Below, piece by piece: positions 39,118 through 46,191 of a DNA stretch of 46,191 nucleotides; the stretch's first letter is position 1; the number at the start of each line of letters is the position of its first letter. The stretch is taken from assembly GCF_000447755.1 (NCBI RefSeq), contig NZ_AUNE01000059.1:1-46191 (forward strand), written 5' to 3'. The notes beneath the pieces were generated by a model, which was not told where the DNA came from, searched no databases, and saw only the letters and a program-made list of their open reading frames with translations. The translations under genes and the position numbers were made by a program. This DNA is from Bacteriovorax sp. BSW11_IV (lineage in GTDB: Bacteria > Bdellovibrionota > Bacteriovoracia > Bacteriovoracales > Bacteriovoracaceae).

Positions 39118-42100
39118 TTAAAGTAGTGCTCTCTCTTCACTCACTCGGCCTGGCATAATCATGTAAATACATGGAACTATGACAAGTGTAAGTAATGTCG
39201 AGAATAGCAGCCCCCCAATTACCGCTAGGGCCATTGGAATTCTTGTTTCAGCTCCTGGTCCTAAGGCAAAGGCCGCAGGCAATGTTCCCGCAATCGTTGA
39301 TACCGATGTCATAATAATTGGTCGCAATCTAATAGGGCACGCCTTAATCAGTGAATCCCTCACACTCATTCCCGTTGCTCGCATTTGATTTGTAAAATCA
39401 ACGAGAATAATTGAGTTCTTTTTAACAATACCCATTAAAAGAATTAATCCAATCATTGAGTACATATTTAATGTTTGATCTCCCAATTTTAAGGCCAAAA
39501 AAGCACCTGTGAAACTAAATGGTAGTGCCGATAAAATCGTAATTGGACTTACGAAACTGTTAAACTGTGAGGCCAAAATCATATAGGCAATTAGCAGCCC
39601 TAAAACAATAACAAAGATTAAACTATAGAATGAGTCGTTATAAGTTTTAGAGGCCCCACTTTCAATGAGAGTGTAACCTTCTGGTAGTTCTTTACTCAAT
39701 TCATTTCTAACGTAATCGAGTGCATCACTTTGTGTTATTCCTGGTGCAAGGTTAGCCGTTAAAAGAATAGCACGAGCGCGGTCTTCACGAGTAATGGCAA
39801 GAGGACCTGTTCGTTCAACAACTTTTGTAACATCTCCTAAAGAAACTAGCTGACCTCTGTTATTTCGAACCATAATCTTTGAGATATCACTTTGCTCTTT
39901 GAGTTCACTGTCAACCATCTTAACTTTAATATCGTAGCGTCTCCCACCTTTTGAGAACTTTCCTGCAACGACACCAGAAACCATTGATTGAATCGTTTTT
40001 CCGATATCAGCAACTGATACACCACGTTTAAGTGCTTTTTCTCTATCAGGAACAATGTGAAGTTCTGGAATTTCACCTTTGTAATTTGAGTCAACTTCAA
40101 CCATAAGTTTAGAATCAGACATTTGCTTTTTAAGGCCTTCAGAAATTTCAATCAATTTCGGCCAGCTTGCGCCGCTAAGACTAAATTCAATAGGGTAACT
40201 TGCCCCTGTACCAAACCCTCCTAAAGATGGGTCACGCACGAAGGCCATTATCCCTTTAACTTCGCGTAGCTTTGTTTTCAGTTGATCAGCAAATTGCTGC
40301 TGTGTGAGCTTCTTATTCAATTCTTTATTTGCAGGTCTCTCATCAATTGGATGAAGAGTTACGTATCCAAAAGCAGTATTTGATTCTGTTCCAGTAAATC
40401 CACCAATAGCAACGAAATAGCGCTTTATTTCCGCTTGTGCCATAAGGATAGTCTCAATTTCACTTACTTTCTTTTCAGTATATTCTAAAGAAGATCCTGC
40501 CTTCGTTTTCATGAAAAGAATCAAACGGCTTTGATCTTGAGGGGGAACGAATTCACGTTTCAAACTTTTAAAGATAAAAATCGTACTTGAAAAAACAACA
40601 AGACAACTAATTAGAACAAGCCATTTATAATCAAGGGCCTTAATCAGTACGCGCTCATAAAGCGCCTCACACCAATTCATAGCTCTATCAATCCATCTTT
40701 TCCCTTCGTTTTTATCTTCACCAAGCATAAAAGATGTTCTCATCGGAGTTAGAGTTACAGCATCAATAAATGAAAATCCAATTGCTATACAAATAGTAAC
40801 GGCAAATTGATAAAAGTACTTACCGACAATTCCACTCATAAAGCCCAAAGGAAGAAAAATTGCGATAATGGCCGTTGAAGCAGCAAGGGCAGCAAAAGCA
40901 ATTTCTTTTGTCCCTGAAAGCGAAGCCTTAATTTTTGATTCACCTTCCTTATATTTTCTGGTGATATTTTCTAAGATCATAATATTGTCATCTACAACAA
41001 GACCTACTGCGAGTGTCAAACCTAACATTGTGAAGGTATTGAGTGTAAATCCAAAAAATTTGATCCCCATGAACGTTGCAATGATTGCTGTAGGAATTGA
41101 GAGAACAATATTAAATGCAGCCCCTAGTGAACCTAGGAAAATCCAAACAACTAATGCTGTTAAAACCCCTGAAAGTATTAAAGTAAATTTCAATTCTTGA
41201 ATTGAGTCTTCAATAAATGTTGTCCCGTCGAAATTAATACCAATAGAAGTACCTTCTGGAAGGGAGTTAGAAATTTCAACCATTTTCTCTTTAACTAGTT
41301 TTGCAACATCGACAGCATTAGAACCACGCTTCTTTCTAAAGCCTAATCCTATTGACGGTTCACCCATAACACGACTTATTCTTCTTACATCATCAAGGCC
41401 ATCTTCAACTGATGCCACTTCCTTTAGTGCAATTGGAGAATAAACAGGAGAGCCACCGCGCTGATTTATTGTGATCTGCCCAAAGTCTTCTACTGTATTA
41501 GATTCACCTAAAACACGTACGTTGAACTCCATATTTGTGTTCTCAAAAATACCTGCAGGATACTCTTGGTGCTCTTTTCCAATTGCATTAACAATATCTA
41601 GTACTGATAAATCATATTGTTTTAATTTTTTTTCTGAGGCCCAAACTCTCAGATTTGGCTCGACATATCCACCAAGAATAACTTCTGATACACCATCAAT
41701 TGTTTGAAAACGATCTTTAATTTGATCACGTACAAATGTCATTAAATCTTTTTTCGACATTTGCTTCGTTGTGATACTTAACCACAAAATAGGACTGTCT
41801 TCAGGGTTTGATTTTCTGACAACTGGAGGTTCAACATCTGACGGTAATCTTCTTTGTGCGGCCCCTAAAATAGATTGTACTTCTTGAACAGCAACATCAA
41901 TATCCTTATTAATATCAAATTCTAAAGTTACTTGAGCACGCCCTCTTTTGGCCTCAGATGAAATTTTTTGAATCCCTTCAACTGACAAAAGAGAACTTTC
42001 CAAGATATCAATTACATCAAGCTCAACAACTTCTGGTGCCGCCCCCGGCCACTCAATTGATATACTGACTACAGGAAAATCAACGTCTGGTTTTTCACTT

Positions 42101-42201
42101 ACCCCCAAATCTTTGAATGATAATAATCCAAAGACAATAAAGGCCGCCATGATCATCCATGCGAATACGGGTTTTTTTATAGATATTTCTGTTAACTTCA
42201 A
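39118..42201 (-). CDS. RND multidrug/metabolite efflux permease (HAE-1/AcrB-like)
   Basis: A 1027-residue inner-membrane proton antiporter. It has the full RND layout: N-terminal helix, two large periplasmic loops, and twelve helices in two repeats. The N-terminus (ISIKKPVFAWMIM) and GVSEKPDVDFPVVSISIEWPG fit the AcrB group. The proton-relay segment is GLTLAVGLVVDDNIMILENI, with two Asp. The C-terminal block AYMILASQFNSFVSPI and GIVKKNSIILVDFTNQMRA is also typical. It lies 1 nt after the TolC-family gene. No membrane-fusion adaptor gene is in this operon or window, so the complex must borrow an adaptor or work without one. Substrate unknown. Confidence 0.92.
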   Translation of the reverse strand: MKLTEISIKKPVFAWMIMAAFIVFGLLSFKDLGVSEKPDVDFPVVSISIEWPGAAPEVVELDVIDILESSLLSVEGIQKISSEAKRGRAQVTLEFDINKDIDVAVQEVQSILGAAQRRLPSDVEPPVVRKSNPEDSPILWLSITTKQMSKKDLMTFVRDQIKDRFQTIDGVSEVILGGYVEPNLRVWASEKKLKQYDLSVLDIVNAIGKEHQEYPAGIFENTNMEFNVRVLGESNTVEDFGQITINQRGGSPVYSPIALKEVASVEDGLDDVRRISRVMGEPSIGLGFRKKRGSNAVDVAKLVKEKMVEISNSLPEGTSIGINFDGTTFIEDSIQELKFTLILSGVLTALVVWIFLGSLGAAFNIVLSIPTAIIATFMGIKFFGFTLNTFTMLGLTLAVGLVVDDNIMILENITRKYKEGESKIKASLSGTKEIAFAALAASTAIIAIFLPLGFMSGIVGKYFYQFAVTICIAIGFSFIDAVTLTPMRTSFMLGEDKNEGKRWIDRAMNWCEALYERVLIKALDYKWLVLISCLVVFSSTIFIFKSLKREFVPPQDQSRLILFMKTKAGSSLEYTEKKVSEIETILMAQAEIKRYFVAIGGFTGTESNTAFGYVTLHPIDERPANKELNKKLTQQQFADQLKTKLREVKGIMAFVRDPSLGGFGTGASYPIEFSLSGASWPKLIEISEGLKKQMSDSKLMVEVDSNYKGEIPELHIVPDREKALKRGVSVADIGKTIQSMVSGVVAGKFSKGGRRYDIKVKMVDSELKEQSDISKIMVRNNRGQLVSLGDVTKVVERTGPLAITREDRARAILLTANLAPGITQSDALDYVRNELSKELPEGYTLIESGASKTYNDSFYSLIFVIVLGLLIAYMILASQFNSFVSPITILSALPFSFTGAFLALKLGDQTLNMYSMIGLILLMGIVKKNSIILVDFTNQMRATGMSVRDSLIKACPIRLRPIIMTSVSTIAGTLPAAFALGPGAETRIPMALAVIGGLLFSTLLTLVIVPCIYMIMPGRVSEERALL

Positions 42202-42202
42202 T

Positions 42203-43399
42203 TTATTTCTCCGTTAAAACTTTAAGTTGATACTTAGAACTCAGAACGCTGTAGTAAGTTCTCGCATAAACTTTTTGGCTATCAATATATTGATTCATCG
42301 CTGATATAACATCTAAGTTTGTAATCAAACCTAGCGAGTATTCTTTGACTGCTTCTTCATAGTTAAGTTTATTTGCCTTCATTGCCTTTTCATTAAGTTC
42401 AAGTCTTTCTTTTCCTGACTCTATATCTACATTCAATGAGTCAAAAATTTGAGCAACAGCTTTCTTTGCTCTGACAATCTCGATTTCACTTCTCTTTAAA
42501 TTAATATATTGATCAGTGACTGCCGCACTTGTTTTACCACCCTGATAAATCGGAAAAGTGAGTGTAATTCCAGCATCCCAATCTCTATCTGAATTTACAT
42601 TAGAGTTTTCAAGGTAATAATTTGCTTTCAAATTAATAGTGGGAGCGTGATCACCTCTGGTAATTTTAATTTGTTTTTCAACAACCTGCTTAGATAAATC
42701 AAGAGCGATGAGGGTAGGGTAGTCATCAACACTAAAAGACTTATCGATTTTGATATTATCATTTTTTGTGTTTTCTATAGTTTCTTCATCTGTGAGCCTA
42801 ATTAATCGTGCGATTTCAAGTCTATTGATCATCAATGTGTTTTCAATATCCTTAATACCGCTTTGTACACTAAAGGCCTGTGCTTTTGCCGAATAAATAT
42901 CACTCTTTTTTGATTTACCAATTCTTGCTCTACGTTCAATTTCTAGAACTCTTTCGTTAGAGATTTTTAAAAGTTCTTTATGTATAGAAAGTTCTTTTTG
43001 AGTCTGTAGATATGAAAAAATCGAACGGACTAGTTTTTGCTTTGTCTCACGACTTACTGATTCACGAAGATTTTGTTCTGCTTTTGATAACAACTTTGCA
43101 GCTGATAAAGCATTAAATTCCTTTAATCCTTTAAATAATGGCTGAACAAGTTGCAAATAGACATTATGGGCATCATAACCGTTAGCATTTTCACCATCAC
43201 TATATTTTGTATAGGCCCCATTTAAACTAATATCTGGTAGGATATTACCCAAGAGAGAATCTTCATTATTTCTAACTTGTTTTACTTTCTCATTTGCAAT
43301 GAGAACATCTTCATTCATCTCTACACGCTTTAATGCTTCTTCAACAGTAACAGCATTTGCGTTTGTAGCGATTAATAATAACAAAAATATTTTAAACAC
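42203..43399 (-). CDS. TolC-family outer-membrane channel protein
   Basis: A 398-residue outer-membrane efflux protein with a signal peptide (MFKIFLLLLIATNANA). The OEP pattern is visible twice: helix-rich VEEALKRVEMNEDVLIANEKV with LPDISLNGAYTK, and the later QLVQPLFKGLKEFNALSAAK. The second half has NLKANYYLENSN and LTFPIYQGGKT, where the Gly-Gly turn resembles the TolC repeat motif. It ends after the helices EAVKEYSLGLITNLDV. The length is a little under TolC (~470), as in many simple efflux OEPs. It overlaps the MscS gene by 1 nt. Confidence 0.9.
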   Translation of the reverse strand: MFKIFLLLLIATNANAVTVEEALKRVEMNEDVLIANEKVKQVRNNEDSLLGNILPDISLNGAYTKYSDGENANGYDAHNVYLQLVQPLFKGLKEFNALSAAKLLSKAEQNLRESVSRETKQKLVRSIFSYLQTQKELSIHKELLKISNERVLEIERRARIGKSKKSDIYSAKAQAFSVQSGIKDIENTLMINRLEIARLIRLTDEETIENTKNDNIKIDKSFSVDDYPTLIALDLSKQVVEKQIKITRGDHAPTINLKANYYLENSNVNSDRDWDAGITLTFPIYQGGKTSAAVTDQYINLKRSEIEIVRAKKAVAQIFDSLNVDIESGKERLELNEKAMKANKLNYEEAVKEYSLGLITNLDVISAMNQYIDSQKVYARTYYSVLSSKYQLKVLTEK

Positions 43400-44184
43400 T
43401 ATGCCCTACCTTCTTCTGTTTGAATGATGCGCTTAGGATACGGATGATTTATTCCTTCTTCCCTAAACTTATTTAGAATATCTATTTGAATTTTATTTTT
43501 CGTTTTTAGGTAATTTTCTTTTCTCACCCAAAATGAAAATTGGATATTAATTGAAAAATCAAAGAAGCCCTGAACTATAAAGAGTGGCTTGGGTTCATCA
43601 AGACATAAAAGATTCTTGTCTACGACATCATTAAGAAGCTTTTCTACTCTTTTAAGATCTTCTGAAAATGAAAGGGGTATTTTCAGATCTACACGACGAA
43701 TATCAAAATATGAAATATTTGTGATTTGAGACTTCATTAAAGTTTCGTTTGGAATTCGAATCATAAGATTATCAAACGTTCTAAGCTTCGTGCTTAGCAG
43801 ATCTACAGAAAGAACATCTCCGGTTGTATCACCAACAATAATTGAATCTCCGACTTTAAATGGTCTCTCTGACCAAATAAAGAGTCCACTAATCAGATTT
43901 GATGCTGATGTTTGTGACGCAAAACCGATAGCGACAGACAGGATACCCGCAGCACCCAATAATACTTTTAAATTTACCCCCATTATATTGAGCGCAACAA
44001 AAATAACAAAAAGGTTCAGGGTATATTTAATTATCTTCGTAATAATCAGTTTACGTGTATCTGAGAACTTTTTTGGAAGTATTCGAGAAACAATTTTTAC
44101 GATCGCGGATACTGCTGTAAATCCCATTATTAAAAAGACAATACCTTCAATATATAATTTATAGTTTTCAACAAAGTTATTCAT
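43399..44184 (-). CDS. MscS-family mechanosensitive channel
   Basis: A 261-residue small-conductance channel. Three hydrophobic segments are seen, the last being the pore helix with Gly/Ala packing LLGAAGILSVAIGFASQTSASN. A beta domain follows (RPFKVGDSIIVGDTTGDVLSV) and then the family signature LLSTKLRTFDNLMIRIPN. The C-terminal alpha/beta domain contains RRVDLKIPLSFSEDLKRVEKLL and FREEGINHPYPKRIIQT. It opens on membrane tension to release solutes, or may act in a specialised way here because it is in a transport operon with DUF432, TolC and RND genes (inference). Confidence 0.93.
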   Translation of the reverse strand: MNNFVENYKLYIEGIVFLIMGFTAVSAIVKIVSRILPKKFSDTRKLIITKIIKYTLNLFVIFVALNIMGVNLKVLLGAAGILSVAIGFASQTSASNLISGLFIWSERPFKVGDSIIVGDTTGDVLSVDLLSTKLRTFDNLMIRIPNETLMKSQITNISYFDIRRVDLKIPLSFSEDLKRVEKLLNDVVDKNLLCLDEPKPLFIVQGFFDFSINIQFSFWVRKENYLKTKNKIQIDILNKFREEGINHPYPKRIIQTEEGRA

Positions 44185-44191
44185 AGCAACC

Positions 44192-44989
44192 TTAAGATTG
44201 AATCATCAGCGACAATGCTCTAGATATTAAATTTCTACCACTCTCTCTTGATGGAGATATTTTTTTCAAAATTCCGAAATCTTCTTTTACTGGTTTATTC
44301 GTATGAATCTTCACGTCTCCATCAGAGTCAATTCGCATAGAAATACAATCTGAAAAGAAATAACCTTCTTCATTTGTATAAAGATTCAAAATTCCGTTCA
44401 TAAGTTTGATTCTTTCTATTGGGACATGCCCATGTGTTTCGTTCTTAATAGTAAACTTACTGATATATCTATAAGGATAAAATTTTAAATCTTCGTAATT
44501 GAGAACGCCTTTTGTCTTCGCAGCAAAACAAATTTCACCATGAGTAGAATCAGGGCCAAGCCACGTCTCTGACAGTGTTACTATAGGAACACTTTTAAGA
44601 ATTTCATTGCCGTTTACTTTTACATGAATCCACAAACTCGTATTTACATAAAGACTCATTTGCCTCTTACTCGGCAATTGAATTGGTTTGTCTGGTCTAA
44701 AAATAATATCTTTTTCAGGAAGATGAGGAGAGAAAGATACTTTCTCAATTTCACAACTAAAAGAATATCTTGTTAATTCAGCGGATGGATCGATCTCTCC
44801 ACTATAATGATCTACATACTCAATTTCAGTATCATTTAGTGAATTTGTATGAACAGTATGTACTCTGAGTTCGCCATCTTGCGCCTCAATCCATAAATAC
44901 AGAGGTCCAATTCTCCAATATGATGTTTGACCAATTTTTAACGAAAAATCATGCCACAAAAAATCAAATTTTTTTTCTACTACAACCAT
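44192..44989 (-). CDS. DUF432-like protein, MscS-associated
   Basis: The function is unknown. From the ATG at 44989 (AGAGG upstream) it is a 265-residue soluble protein with no signal peptide or membrane helix. It is beta-rich; the N-terminal pattern WRIGPLYLWIEAQDGELRVH and the later KRQMSLYVNTSLWIHVKVN, LSETWLGPDSTHGEICFAAK resemble DUF432 (COG2430) proteins, which are often encoded beside MscS channels (family knowledge, moderate certainty). It is 7 nt before the mscS gene. A GTG at 45022 would add 11 residues but lacks a ribosome site. It may regulate the channel (inference). Confidence 0.72.
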   Translation of the reverse strand: MVVVEKKFDFLWHDFSLKIGQTSYWRIGPLYLWIEAQDGELRVHTVHTNSLNDTEIEYVDHYSGEIDPSAELTRYSFSCEIEKVSFSPHLPEKDIIFRPDKPIQLPSKRQMSLYVNTSLWIHVKVNGNEILKSVPIVTLSETWLGPDSTHGEICFAAKTKGVLNYEDLKFYPYRYISKFTIKNETHGHVPIERIKLMNGILNLYTNEEGYFFSDCISMRIDSDGDVKIHTNKPVKEDFGILKKISPSRESGRNLISRALSLMIQS

Positions 44990-45077
44990 AGGCCCTCTTG
45001 AATTAACCTTAAAATTGTACACTGATCAAATTTGACATGCGACAAATATATTTAGAATTTACAGAGAATTAACACAA

Positions 45078-46191
45078 CTAAATGATTCCTCCATCCTTCA
45101 TATAACGCAATAGGTTTAAGCTCGACATACTCAAGCTGTAAATACTTTGTCCTGGAATTGTTGTGTCACTAAGTAGAAAGAAAAGTTCATCTTTAGCAAG
45201 AGGTCTTTGATGTAAAAATAGCGGATCATGAACATCAAATGGAATTCCTCCTAATGCACCTTTTTTGCGTGAAGTGTATCTTTCAAAAGTTAAGGGTGTC
45301 CCAATGCTATAATTTTGCAGCTCTATGACTTTTTCTTGATCGAATACTTTTTTAATTAATGAACAGAGCAATTGATCTATTTCACTCTTTAACTCCCTGT
45401 ATTCTTTACCACGCTTAATCTCCTCCCAATTTTTAATGGGTGTGTGATAAGAGATTGTCAGTGTCCTTTTGTTAGAATTTGTTCTCGCTTTATCCTCACA
45501 GTGACTTAGAGAGATAAAAATTGAAGAGCTACCAGAGAGTTTTAATCCTGATATGTGTTTTTGAAAAAAGGAACCTATAATTTCTTTTTCTGTTTCAATT
45601 GTATAATAACCTGTAATGGCCGACCATTTCTCTAGGCTGTTTCGAGGTTTTAATTTCAAGTCTTTTTTTAATTTCTCATCGACAAGATCCAAAAAATTAA
45701 AAATGGGTATCGCACTGATTAGATAATCATATTCTTCACATCTACGATTAGTAGTAACTAAAACTTTATTCTTTTTTCTTTTTTCAATTTTTATAATCTC
45801 TTCACCTAGATACACATTCCCGGAATTGTCATAAATATTGTTTCCAAGACTTGTCATCAACGAACTCATACCACCTTCGATACTCCACACATCTATTGGG
45901 TACATTACCCCTAAGACTCCAAAAAGGGCCGGTACATTTTTTGTTGTTCCTTGTGTAGAGATCATTAAAATTTCATCGAATACAGTTTCTAATTTTTTCG
46001 AACATTTATGTTTTTTTAAAAACTGGTCATAAAAACTTGTCGTGAGATAGGGAAGAAGAGCAAGTTTCACACTTAAATTTGTTAATACCAACTTTGCCAA
46101 GTTTTGATAATTTAAAAACTGTAGATAAAAAATCTCCGGCATCAATTTTTCAATTTTAGTATTCAATTCTAAAATTTCATTCCAAAATTCA
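45078..46191 (-). CDS. Flavin-dependent amine oxidase/desaturase-like protein, partial (C-terminal part)
   Basis: The reading frame is open to the right window edge, so the N-terminal FAD-binding GxGxxG part is outside. About 370 residues are visible. The FGVLGVMYPIDVWSIEGGMSSLMTSL region and a beta-rich KNKVLVTTNRRCEEYDYLISAIP segment fit the CrtI/protoporphyrinogen-oxidase-like NAD(P)/FAD family. The C-terminal LLSDTTIPGQSIYSLSMSSLN is the second FAD motif (G-D-x-x-x-P-G, with D replaced by S-D-T). Its substrate is unclear; a phytoene-desaturase-like carotenoid role is possible but unproven. It is 55 nt downstream... in gene order it precedes the DUF432 gene by ~90 nt on the same strand and may have a separate terminator or be linked. 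Confidence 0.75.
   Translation of the reverse strand, partial: EFWNEILELNTKIEKLMPEIFYLQFLNYQNLAKLVLTNLSVKLALLPYLTTSFYDQFLKKHKCSKKLETVFDEILMISTQGTTKNVPALFGVLGVMYPIDVWSIEGGMSSLMTSLGNNIYDNSGNVYLGEEIIKIEKRKKNKVLVTTNRRCEEYDYLISAIPIFNFLDLVDEKLKKDLKLKPRNSLEKWSAITGYYTIETEKEIIGSFFQKHISGLKLSGSSSIFISLSHCEDKARTNSNKRTLTISYHTPIKNWEEIKRGKEYRELKSEIDQLLCSLIKKVFDQEKVIELQNYSIGTPLTFERYTSRKKGALGGIPFDVHDPLFLHQRPLAKDELFFLLSDTTIPGQSIYSLSMSSLNLLRYMKDGGII

Noticed and set aside
45026-45035. Perfect 10-bp palindrome TCAAATTTGA upstream of DUF432
   Set aside because: A short AT-rich palindrome is expected by chance; no second copy was noticed upstream of the likely related operons.

Overview
The window is low-GC (roughly 36%) bacterial chromosome, densely packed with conserved housekeeping genes. 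Most genes lie on the minus strand. It looks like a Gram-negative of the Bdellovibrionota, most like the marine Bacteriovorax/Halobacteriovorax group. The reasons are a DAP-type murein synthesis cluster, an MglA GTPase with a Roadblock-type partner, RNase J, outer-membrane lipoproteins, and a high density of secreted or divergent proteins. The genus is inferred from gene content and style; no 16S rRNA gene is present.

Layout. Positions 1-3444 (minus) hold a partial gene, rsmE, prmA and a solute-binding protein. Positions 3569-6855 (plus) hold uridine kinase, RNase J, a membrane-anchored zinc-finger protein and a small unknown, in two 8-nt overlap pairs. Positions 6921-23439 (minus) are a division and cell-wall (dcw) cluster, in transcription order mtnP, rsmH, ftsL, ftsI, murE, murF, mraY, murD, [hairpin terminator], ftsW, murC, murB, ftsQ-like, ftsA, ftsZ, [strong terminator]. 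It lacks mraZ, murG and ddl. Its MurD has replacements at the P-loop lysine and a metal-ligand histidine. Positions 23502-24773 (plus) hold an alpha/beta-hydrolase-like gene.

Positions 24770-28832 (minus) hold the SRP RNA gene with a near-consensus promoter, then dnaX (with an A9 slippery run that leads straight to a stop), ybaB, recR, a Roadblock-like gene and mglA. Positions 28863-31237 hold a secreted five-repeat protein, a tRNA-Ser(GGA) followed by a tandem array that copies the tRNA 3' end, tadA, and a membrane PilZ-like protein. Positions 31257-33287 encode a hybrid histidine kinase. Positions 33372-37212 are a four-gene envelope operon: two LPP20-like proteins, an LpoB-like PBP activator and a COG3014-like lipoprotein. 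Then come an XRE/ScfR-type regulator and tRNA-Arg(ACG). Positions 39118-44989 are an operon DUF432-MscS-TolC-RND without a periplasmic adaptor. A partial flavin oxidoreductase runs off the right end.

How the genes fit together. The dcw cluster makes DAP-type murein precursors and the divisome, and the LpoB-like operon may regulate a murein synthase from the outer membrane. RecR-YbaB-DnaX-SRP RNA is a widely conserved replication/repair block. TadA supplies the inosine that tRNA-Arg(ACG) in this window needs. The observations most worth a second look are the tRNA-Ser tail-repeat array (resembling the E. coli tyrT/rtT arrangement), the dnaX slippage site, the unusual MurD, and the adaptor-less RND operon.
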